From NCBI GenBank assembly GCA_965229445.1, contig OZ245876.1, positions 868,001 through 932,000 of the forward strand: 64,000 nucleotides of DNA, read 5' to 3'. This document shows positions 35,670-42,812 of this stretch, in pieces (the stretch's first letter is position 1; the number at the start of each line of letters is the position of its first letter). The DNA is from Owenweeksia sp965229445 (GTDB lineage: Bacteria; Bacteroidota; Bacteroidia; Flavobacteriales; Schleiferiaceae). The notes under the pieces are model-generated. The model did not search any database, was not told the origin of the DNA, and worked only from the letters and a program-made list of their open reading frames with translations. Position numbers and translations under genes: made by a program.

Positions 35670-35861
35670 GCGGTTTCTGAGCTTCTATTCTGAAGGTGGG
35701 TGTAAAAACTTGAAAAACAAGCTTTTGAGCCTTTAAAGGCGAACTAGTAAAGTTAACAATTAGTGGTTAATTTGTTAATAACCCAGATAAGAAATTTGAA
35801 CACATCGGCGCAAAAGCCCAAGATTCAAAGCAAATCCCTGATGTTCAAGTAGAAAAATTGA

Positions 35862-36569
35862 CTAACGCATTTTTCTAAACTCCGGAGGAACTTCTATGCC
35901 GTTAACATAGTCGTTAATTACATTCAGTTCTCCGGCCAGCTCACTCCCTTTAAAACCATTAATGTCATCATAAGACACTACGTGATTGTAGGCTCTCTGA
36001 AATCTCTGAGCCAGAGGGTAATAGCTCCAGTGCCATTTTTCTTCTCGGTAACCGGCATCCCGGTACTTGCTGTAGCCAGTGTAGGGCTGAAAAAAACCAT
36101 ACCGACCGGCATTTTTCTGCAGCCAGCGGTAAAGTTGTTTACCCTCACCGGATTCAAAATATTCATTACTCAGATTGTTAATGTCAAAGTCCGTACCCCA
36201 ATGATGCCTACTCGTACCAGGCATACTGCTGTACTGCAAAATTCTTTTAGCACGCGCGAGGTTGTCACCTCCATAGCGGTTCCACTTATTCTCCCAAATT
36301 TCCTTTTGTCGAGCCTGATTTCGAGTGGCAGAAATGATTTGCATATTATGCCCATCCTTCTGTGCTGCTCGTAACATTCTTAGAAATGCATCGTATACTT
36401 CCTTTCTAAGATACATTCCACGTCGGTTGGCATGTATGCTGCTCAACTCTACAAATGAATCCATTTCTGATGGGTTGAATCTACCCATTATCTCAGATTT
36501 GGTATACACCGGAGACTGCAAGGCACCTGAGAATACCAGCAGTAGAGAGAAGAGTAAAGCTGTTTTCAT
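35862..36569 (-). CDS. Exported M15-family peptidase (VanY-like D,D-carboxypeptidase)
   Basis: 235 residues with a short signal peptide (cleavage around GALQS). The zinc-peptidase motifs of the M15B/VanY group are clear: SRHHWGTDFDIN (His and Asp ligands, about 130-141) and EKWHWSY (catalytic Glu and His ligand, about 181-187). Members trim the terminal D-Ala from peptidoglycan peptides in the periplasm. It lies 11 bases downstream of icd on the same strand, so it may be cotranscribed with it. Confidence 0.88.
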   Translation of the reverse strand: MKTALLFSLLLVFSGALQSPVYTKSEIMGRFNPSEMDSFVELSSIHANRRGMYLRKEVYDAFLRMLRAAQKDGHNMQIISATRNQARQKEIWENKWNRYGGDNLARAKRILQYSSMPGTSRHHWGTDFDINNLSNEYFESGEGKQLYRWLQKNAGRYGFFQPYTGYSKYRDAGYREEKWHWSYYPLAQRFQRAYNHVVSYDDINGFKGSELAGELNVINDYVNGIEVPPEFRKMR

Positions 36570-36580
36570 GAGCCCAGGAA

Positions 36581-38815
36581 TTATTCCTTATTAAGGCGCT
36601 TCAATATAGTATTTAAGGTGTTACTTGGTCTCATGGCTGCCACAACCTTTTGCTCATCCGGGTGATAATAACCACCCAGGTCAACCGGAGTCCCTTGCAC
36701 CAAATTCAATTCATCAACTATAACGGACTCATTAGCGGTTAAATTTTCTGCAATTTCACGAAATAGTGCTGCCAATTCGGGATCCTCTTGCTGCTTTGCC
36801 AATTCTTGCGCCCAATACATGGCCAGGTAAAAGTGGCTTCCCCGCGTATCTAATTCTCCTACTCTTCTTTTGGGAGATTTGTCATTGTCTAAAAACTTCT
36901 CATTGGCAGATTCCAGCGTTTCTGAAAGAATCAGAGCTCTTGGATTGTCGAAGTCTCGGCCTAGGTGTTCCAGAGATACGGTAAGAGCTAGAAACTCACC
37001 CAGCGAGTCCCAACGCAAATGGTTTTTTTCCATCAATTGTTGTACATGCTTGGGAGCCGAACCGCCGGCGCCGGTTTCAAATAGCCCACCTCCATTCATA
37101 AGAGGTACAATAGATAACATCTTTGCACTGGTTCCCAGCTCTAGAATTGGAAATAGATCGGTGAGATAATCTCTCAAAACATTACCAGTAACAGAAATAG
37201 TATCAAGACCTTCACGCACCCTCTTTAGTGTGAATCGTGTAGCTTCATCCGGAGATAAGATGTGGATCTCTAATCCATTCGTATCGTTTTCCTTAAGATA
37301 TTTATTGACCTTTTTAATCAGTTCATAGTCATGGCCTCGATTACTGTCCAACCAAAATACGACTGGTTGCCCGGTTTCATGTCCTCTTCTCACCGCAAGC
37401 TTTACCCAATCCTTAATCGGTGCATCTTTTGTTTGACACATACGCCAAATATCACCCTTATGTACTTCGTGCTCCAACAGGGCAGTGCCGCTATCGTCAA
37501 TTACCTCAATTTTTCCATCTCCCGGAATCTCAAAGGTTTTGTCATGACTGCCATATTCCTCTGCTTTTTGCGCCATCAATCCCACATTAGAAACACTTCC
37601 CATAGTTCTGGGGTTAAAGGCTCCGTTTCTAATGCAGTCTGAAATGGTTTCCTGGTAAACACCTGCGTAAGACCTATCAGGAATAATGGCCTTCGTATCC
37701 TTAGTTTCCCCATTACTATCCCACATTTTACCTCCATTTCTAATCATGGCGGGCATAGAGGCATCGATAATAATATCACTGGGAACATGAAGATTGGTGA
37801 CACCTTTTGTAGAATCAACCATGGCCATGTCAGGACCGTCCTCCAAGGCCTGCTTAAAATCTTCACGAATAGATCTAGCCACCGCCTCGGGTAGCGCATC
37901 GATGTCCAGTTCTAAAGTGGCCAATCCGCTCCTGGGGCTCCAACCGGCTTCTTCCAACTGTTCTCCGTGCTTCTGCAACACCTCTTCAAAAAATGTTTCT
38001 ACGGCATATCCGAATAAAATGGGGTCAGAAACCTTCATCATCGTTGCCTTGAGGTGAACTGAATAGAGCACATTCTGATCCTGGGCTTCTTTTTTTTGTT
38101 GCTTCAGGAAATTCCTGAGCTTACTAACGTTCATGCATGCCGCATCAATTACCTCCCCTGGCAATAAATTGATCCCTTCCTTCAGTACTTGTTGCTTGCC
38201 ATCCGAATCGGAAAAGACAATCTTAACTGCCGTGGCATCTGGAATGGTGACTGAACGTTCACTACCATAAAAATCACCTTCTTCCATGCTGGCCACATGA
38301 GTTTTTGAATCTTCCGACCAATCACCCATCGAATGCGGGAATTTTTTGGCGTAATTCTTTACTGCTTTAGGAGCTCTTCGATCTGAGTTGCCTTCTCTCA
38401 AGACCGGATTCACCGCACTTCCCTTCACACGATCATATCGTGCCCGAATATCTTTTTCCTCAGAAGAATAGGGGTTTTCAGGGTAGTCAGGAATTTTGAA
38501 TCCCTGTGATTGTAACTCCATGATTGCTTCCTCCAACTGAGGAACCGAGGCACTGATGTTGGGTAGTTTAATGATATTGGCTTCTGGGGTGAGCACCATT
38601 TCTCCCAACAAGTTAAGATCATCAGAAACTTTTTGAGAATCCTCAAGATACTCTGGAAACAGAGCTAGAATTCGACCGGCCAGAGAAATATCTTTTAGCT
38701 CTACTTCAATCCCTGCTGCGGTGGTAAAGGCATTGATGATTGGTAAGAGGGATCTGGTGGCAAGGGCTGGTGCCTCGTCAGTTTTGGTGTAAGTAATCTT
38801 GTGATTATATGACAT
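36581..38815 (-). CDS. icd: Monomeric NADP-dependent isocitrate dehydrogenase (IDH-II)
   Basis: TCA-cycle enzyme oxidising isocitrate to 2-oxoglutarate with NADP+; 744 residues, the size of the monomeric type and unrelated in length to the dimeric form (about 420). Typical segments include ITYTKTDEAPALATRSLLPI at the N-terminus, LPNISASVPQL near 104, GNSDRRAPKAVKNYAKKFPH near 143, and MVDSTKGVTNLHVPSDIIIDASMP near 350. A TAnnTTTG box is at 38880-38887. The M15 peptidase gene follows at 11 bases. Confidence 0.97.
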   Translation of the reverse strand: MSYNHKITYTKTDEAPALATRSLLPIINAFTTAAGIEVELKDISLAGRILALFPEYLEDSQKVSDDLNLLGEMVLTPEANIIKLPNISASVPQLEEAIMELQSQGFKIPDYPENPYSSEEKDIRARYDRVKGSAVNPVLREGNSDRRAPKAVKNYAKKFPHSMGDWSEDSKTHVASMEEGDFYGSERSVTIPDATAVKIVFSDSDGKQQVLKEGINLLPGEVIDAACMNVSKLRNFLKQQKKEAQDQNVLYSVHLKATMMKVSDPILFGYAVETFFEEVLQKHGEQLEEAGWSPRSGLATLELDIDALPEAVARSIREDFKQALEDGPDMAMVDSTKGVTNLHVPSDIIIDASMPAMIRNGGKMWDSNGETKDTKAIIPDRSYAGVYQETISDCIRNGAFNPRTMGSVSNVGLMAQKAEEYGSHDKTFEIPGDGKIEVIDDSGTALLEHEVHKGDIWRMCQTKDAPIKDWVKLAVRRGHETGQPVVFWLDSNRGHDYELIKKVNKYLKENDTNGLEIHILSPDEATRFTLKRVREGLDTISVTGNVLRDYLTDLFPILELGTSAKMLSIVPLMNGGGLFETGAGGSAPKHVQQLMEKNHLRWDSLGEFLALTVSLEHLGRDFDNPRALILSETLESANEKFLDNDKSPKRRVGELDTRGSHFYLAMYWAQELAKQQEDPELAALFREIAENLTANESVIVDELNLVQGTPVDLGGYYHPDEQKVVAAMRPSNTLNTILKRLNKE

Positions 38816-38879
38816 GTAAACAATTCAGTTTAGAATTACTGCAGTGCGGAATTCTTTTTCCCATCATTTGCAGGGAGCG

Positions 38880-38887
38880 CAAAAATA
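38880..38887 (-). promoter_or_regulatory. -7 promoter box for icd
   Basis: TATTTTTG on the minus strand, an exact TAnnTTTG match, 64 bases before the icd ATG; no TTG at the expected -33 spacing. Confidence 0.4.
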
Positions 38888-38950
38888 GTAAACTGTGGAA
38901 GTAGAAAAGTCACAAGTCTACCCAAGTTCAATGGAAATCTTGAAGGGGGG

Positions 38951-40726
38951 TTATTCCAGATCCAAATCCAGCTTCTCTTTAAAGTCTTTAAGCATGGGAT
39001 TTTTTTTCACCATATACTCGTACTTCTCTTGTGCGGTATAAGGTTCAAGAGTTTTAGTGACGGCTGATTTGCGTGTCGAAAATTGAAGAGAAAAGTTGTT
39101 GAGCTTCTTTCTGAGGAAGGATAATATTTCCGTTTTCTCTTCATTAAAGAAATCAACCTGAATGTCATTGTCCAATTCCAGTTCAAGGGTGAAATCATCT
39201 TTGAGACTGAGATTCTTATTGCTGAGACTGCTGTAAATTCTTTTCCTGCCCGCCTCTTTTATTTGCTGAAGGTACTCTCGCCAATAGTTTTCAAGTTCCT
39301 GCGTCGTGAATTCATCCTGAGGAAGATTCTGGTTTTGAGATTCCTCATCAGATTCTACTTTAGCTTCAATTTCCTCTTCTTCCAAAGCTTCTGTTATAGA
39401 TATCCCGGAGCGACCTCTTCTTCTATTTTTCGAAATTGGTACGGCGGGCTCCTCCACTGAACTGAGCTTTTCTTCTTCGCTCCTTTCCCCAGCTAAATCT
39501 GGCGCTTCAGCATCTGATGAAATTTCTTTATTTGGCGCTGAAGAAGGGGCGTCTTGCAAGGCTTTTGGTTCAGCATCCGTTTGGGGACGGCTTTTTTCAG
39601 GAGCTTCAACCTTATTAGCTGGAGGCCTGGGAGAACTTGAACTTAAGTCAGGAGTTTTTTTTTCCGCGCCTGGGTTAATCAAGGCTTGCAGTTCAAGCAG
39701 ACATAACTCAACTAATAGTCGAGGATTGTTACTGCCTTTATAGCGCGTATCTACTTCAGCGGTTAGTTTCAATGCTTTGAGTAGGAAGTTTACCGGTGTG
39801 GTCTGAGCTTGCTCTCGATATCTGTCTTTCGTGCCCTCGCCAACTTCTAAGAGCTGCAATGTGCGCTCATCCTTACAAACCAGAAGGTCGCGAAAATGGG
39901 CCGCCAGGCCGTTTATGTATTGATGGCCATCAAAACCATTGTCAAGTACCTTATCAAAAATCAATAATAAAGCTGACTGATCCTGGTTCAGAATATGGTC
40001 GGTAGTGCGGAAGTAGTAATCATAGTCGAGGATGCGCAGATTGTCAATTACATCCTGATAGCTGATCTCACTACCGGAAAACGAGACAATCCGATCAAAA
40101 ATGGACAGGGCATCGCGCAAGGCACCGTCGGCCTTTTGGGCCACCACATGCAAGGCATCTTTTTCGATAGATATTTTTTCCTTCTTGGCCACTTCACTGA
40201 GATGAGCCGTAATATCCTCTACACTGATTCGCCTGAAATCATAAATCTGACAACGACTTAAAATGGTGGGGATAATCTTGTGCTTCTCTGTGGTTGCTAA
40301 AATGAATATCGCGTGTTTGGGAGGCTCTTCCAGGGTTTTTAAAAAGGCATTAAAGGCAGCCTGAGAGAGCATATGCACCTCATCAATTATATAGACCTTG
40401 AAAGATCCAACCTGCGGTGCAAAGCGCACTTGATCGATCAGGTTTCGGATATCATCTACCGAATTATTGCTGGCAGCATCCAGTTCAAAAATGTTGAAGC
40501 TAAAGTCGCTTTCATCCGTAATACCATCGTCTTCATTGATCATCCTGGCTAGAATCCGAGCACAAGTAGTTTTACCAACCCCTCGCGGACCGGTAAATAA
40601 GAGCGCTTGCGCCAGGTGATTTTGCTGAATGGCGTTCTTCAGCGTGCGCGTTACATGCTGCTGACCCACTACTTCCTCAAAACCCTGAGGCCGATATTTT
40701 CGTGCTGAGACGATGAAGTTTTCCAT
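38951..40726 (-). CDS. dnaX: DNA polymerase III subunit gamma/tau
   Basis: Clamp-loader ATPase, 591 residues from ATG 40726 (a TTG one codon earlier extends the frame). AAA+ motifs: Walker A GPRGVGKTTCARIL near residue 44, DEVHMLSQ (Walker B) near 118, sensor ATTEKHKI and SRCQIYDF arginine-finger region. Between Walker A and the DAASNNSVDDIR motif the four-cysteine zinc module of most bacterial DnaX is missing and replaced by an acidic stretch (NEDDGITDESDFSFN). The C-terminal third is Ser/Pro/Glu-rich linker then a tau-like helical end. The four-helix-bundle cassette lies directly upstream. Confidence 0.95.
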   Translation of the reverse strand: MENFIVSARKYRPQGFEEVVGQQHVTRTLKNAIQQNHLAQALLFTGPRGVGKTTCARILARMINEDDGITDESDFSFNIFELDAASNNSVDDIRNLIDQVRFAPQVGSFKVYIIDEVHMLSQAAFNAFLKTLEEPPKHAIFILATTEKHKIIPTILSRCQIYDFRRISVEDITAHLSEVAKKEKISIEKDALHVVAQKADGALRDALSIFDRIVSFSGSEISYQDVIDNLRILDYDYYFRTTDHILNQDQSALLLIFDKVLDNGFDGHQYINGLAAHFRDLLVCKDERTLQLLEVGEGTKDRYREQAQTTPVNFLLKALKLTAEVDTRYKGSNNPRLLVELCLLELQALINPGAEKKTPDLSSSSPRPPANKVEAPEKSRPQTDAEPKALQDAPSSAPNKEISSDAEAPDLAGERSEEEKLSSVEEPAVPISKNRRRGRSGISITEALEEEEIEAKVESDEESQNQNLPQDEFTTQELENYWREYLQQIKEAGRKRIYSSLSNKNLSLKDDFTLELELDNDIQVDFFNEEKTEILSFLRKKLNNFSLQFSTRKSAVTKTLEPYTAQEKYEYMVKKNPMLKDFKEKLDLDLE

Positions 40727-40757
40727 CAAGTGCGAAGATAAGGAAGAGGCTAAGATG

Positions 40758-40792
40758 AACTAAAAACTTATAACTAAAAACTAAAAATAAAT
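40758..40792 (+). repeat. Left heptamer tract of four-helix-bundle cassette A
   Basis: Five consecutive 7-bp units in direct phase: AACTAAA, AACTTAT, AACTAAA, AACTAAA, AATAAAT. The matching tract in inverse orientation is at 41292-41319 on the other side of the gene. Confidence 0.75.
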
Positions 40793-40825
40793 TGGCTGAG
40801 ATGATTGGCCAACTAATACGGACAT

Positions 40826-41176
40826 CTACTTGTTTTTTAGAGTATTTAAACTTGCTACCAACATTCTGATGAGCTGACTGCAGTGATCTTCTAGGTTTTC
40901 AAATTCTCTTAAATCTATTAAGCTACTTCTGAATAATAGATTTAGCCAGTATTTGGACTCATTTGCTTCTTTAAGTGAGATGCTGAATTTATGAATATAA
41001 TCTGCTTTGCTTTGACCAAATTCGGCCTCCATAAGTAATGCGCCAATGGCCGTGCCGCTTCTTAACAGCTGCCTGCTTAATACATATTCCTTCTTCTCCA
41101 ATTGGAGCATTCTTGACAGGGTAATTATTTTTAGGGAGAACTCAAAGCTTTGGTCTCTTAGGTATGATCTTTTCAT
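40826..41176 (-). CDS. Four-helix-bundle protein (S23/IVP-like), copy A
   Basis: 116 residues, all helical. It matches the four-helix-bundle family first seen as the protein coded by intervening sequences in 23S rRNA genes, and related to the Avd protein of diversity-generating retroelements. Family marks: EYVLSRQLLRSGTAIGALLMEAEFGQSKADYIHKFSISLKEANESKYWL. A second, similar copy of identical length is at 51420-51770. The gene has its own noncoding leader of 115 bases and is enclosed by inverted heptamer tracts at 40758-40792 and 41292-41319. Function unknown; no catalytic residues. Possible relation to nucleic-acid binding is family knowledge, not visible here. Confidence 0.88.
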   Translation of the reverse strand: MKRSYLRDQSFEFSLKIITLSRMLQLEKKEYVLSRQLLRSGTAIGALLMEAEFGQSKADYIHKFSISLKEANESKYWLNLLFRSSLIDLREFENLEDHCSQLIRMLVASLNTLKNK

Positions 41177-41291
41177 TCATAAAAGTGCTAAACTCCTTCT
41201 AGGATGTGCTCCTACTTAAGATACATAATGCATCATTGGTTTCAAACTAGCCAATTGAAAATCTCACATTAGTCTTTATGCAAATAATATT

Positions 41292-41319
41292 TTTAGTCGT
41301 TAGTTTTTAACTTTTAGTT
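41292..41319 (-). repeat. Right heptamer tract of four-helix-bundle cassette A
   Basis: On the minus strand four consecutive 7-bp units: AACTAAA, AGTTAAA, AACTAAC, GACTAAA. It is inverted relative to the tract at 40758 and brackets the four-helix-bundle gene. Confidence 0.75.
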
Positions 41320-41384
41320 GATCCCAACATTCATCATTTTTCCTTTCGCAACAATTTTGTCTCTTGCAGTAAAATTGAACTGCT

Positions 41385-42641
41385 ATGAAAACCCGAAAGC
41401 TGAAACCCGAAAGCCTCATGATGTCATACGGCTATGACCCTTTTTTGTCTCAAGGATCCGTTAAATGCCCCATATTCCAAACTTCCACCTTTGCCTTTAA
41501 GACTGCCGAGGAAGGAAAGGCATTTTTTGAAGTGGCCTATGGACTGAGAGAAGCACAGCAGGGTGAAGAGCCAGGTTTGATTTATAGCAGGCTTAACAAT
41601 CCCGATTTGGAGATACTTGAGAATCGTCTTTGCTTGTGGGATGAGGCAGAAGATTGTGCGGTATTTGAAAGTGGTATGTCGGCCATTTCGACTATGCTCA
41701 TGGAGTTTTTGAAGCCTGGTGATCTGGTCATGTTCAGCAATCCTGTTTATGGTGGCACCGACCACTTTATCAAGAACTATTTAACCAAATATGGTATTCA
41801 CATACTTGGCTTTGGGCCGGATGATGATGAAGATAAAATGGAAGAGAGGATCAGAAATCACCCTCACGGAGATGAACTTGCCATGATTTATGTGGAGACT
41901 CCCGCTAACCCTACCCTGGATCTATTTGATCTGGAAGCTTGTGCCAAGGTGGCGAAAAAGCATTCAAAAGGAAGAGAAGAAAAAGTTTATCTGGCCGTGG
42001 ATAACACTTATATGGGTCCCGTTTGGCAACACCCTCTTAAGCATGGTGCCGACATGGTGCTGTACTCAGCCACAAAGTATATTGGCGGACATAGCGATGT
42101 GATAGCTGGTGCTTGTTTGGGGAATGCTGAGGTGATGAAGAGGGTGAAAACCCTTCGCAGCTTTTTGGGGAATATGGCGGGCCCTTATACGGGCTGGTTA
42201 TTGATGCGGAGTCTCGAAACCCTCAAGATTAGGATGGAACGACAAGCGGAAAATGCCAGCAGAATAGCGACATTCCTTAAGGCGCATCCCAAAGTCGAGA
42301 AGTTGTACTATTTAGGTGCGCTAGATGATAAAAGTGAACGTCACCGCAGGATTTATGAAAAACAATGTTTGAGCGCCGGCGCAATGTTGTCATTTGACAT
42401 CCAGGGAGGAGAGTCGGAAGCTTTTGCCTTTCTGAACGCGCTGGAGTTAACTCGGTTAGCTGTTAGTTTGGGAGGAACAGAGTCTCTGGCCGAGCATCCT
42501 GCCTCTATGACACATGCCGGTGTAGATCCGGAGCTCAGACAGCGTTTAAATATTACGAATAAGATGGTGCGATTGAGTATTGGAGTGGAAGATCCAGATG
42601 ACCTGATTGCGGATATAGAGCAGGCTCTGGAGAAGGTGTGA
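41385..42641 (+). CDS. Cys/Met-metabolism PLP-dependent enzyme (cystathionine gamma-synthase/methionine gamma-lyase family)
   Basis: 418-residue fold-type I PLP enzyme. Visible: the N-terminal QTSTFAFKTAEEG, YSRLNNPDLEILENRL (the YxR and N-P motif), the FESGMSAIST PLP-phosphate loop, VETPANPTLDLFDL, VDNTYMGPVWQHPLKHGADMVLYSATKYIGGHSD with the Schiff-base Lys near residue 231, and SLGGTESLAEHPASMTHAGV near the C-terminus. The family covers cystathionine synthases and lyases and methionine gamma-lyase, and the exact reaction cannot be fixed. It lies between heptamer tracts at 41292-41319 and 42659-42686. Confidence 0.9.
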   Translation: MKTRKLKPESLMMSYGYDPFLSQGSVKCPIFQTSTFAFKTAEEGKAFFEVAYGLREAQQGEEPGLIYSRLNNPDLEILENRLCLWDEAEDCAVFESGMSAISTMLMEFLKPGDLVMFSNPVYGGTDHFIKNYLTKYGIHILGFGPDDDEDKMEERIRNHPHGDELAMIYVETPANPTLDLFDLEACAKVAKKHSKGREEKVYLAVDNTYMGPVWQHPLKHGADMVLYSATKYIGGHSDVIAGACLGNAEVMKRVKTLRSFLGNMAGPYTGWLLMRSLETLKIRMERQAENASRIATFLKAHPKVEKLYYLGALDDKSERHRRIYEKQCLSAGAMLSFDIQGGESEAFAFLNALELTRLAVSLGGTESLAEHPASMTHAGVDPELRQRLNITNKMVRLSIGVEDPDDLIADIEQALEKV

Positions 42642-42658
42642 TGGGGAAGAAAGTGAAG

Positions 42659-42686
42659 AACTAACAACTAAAAACTAACAACTATA
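42659..42686 (+). repeat. AACTAAC/AACTAAA heptamer tract
   Basis: Four units AACTAAC, AACTAAA, AACTAAC, AACTATA just after the PLP-enzyme gene, in the same orientation as the tract at 40758. No partner in inverse orientation is evident downstream within 170 bases. Confidence 0.7.
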
Positions 42687-42812
42687 AGTTTACCACTTCT
42701 TTCTTGGTGAATAGCGGTTCTTGGTTAGACAAGGGAAAATTAAAAGAACCATGCGTATCTCCATAAACCTAGCTGACCATTAAACTAATCAACCAATTTC
42801 CTAACTTGAAAC

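Noticed and set aside
35700..35730. CTTG/CAAG inverted word upstream of dinB as a LexA box
   Set aside because: Only 4-bp arms; no established LexA consensus for this group could be matched.
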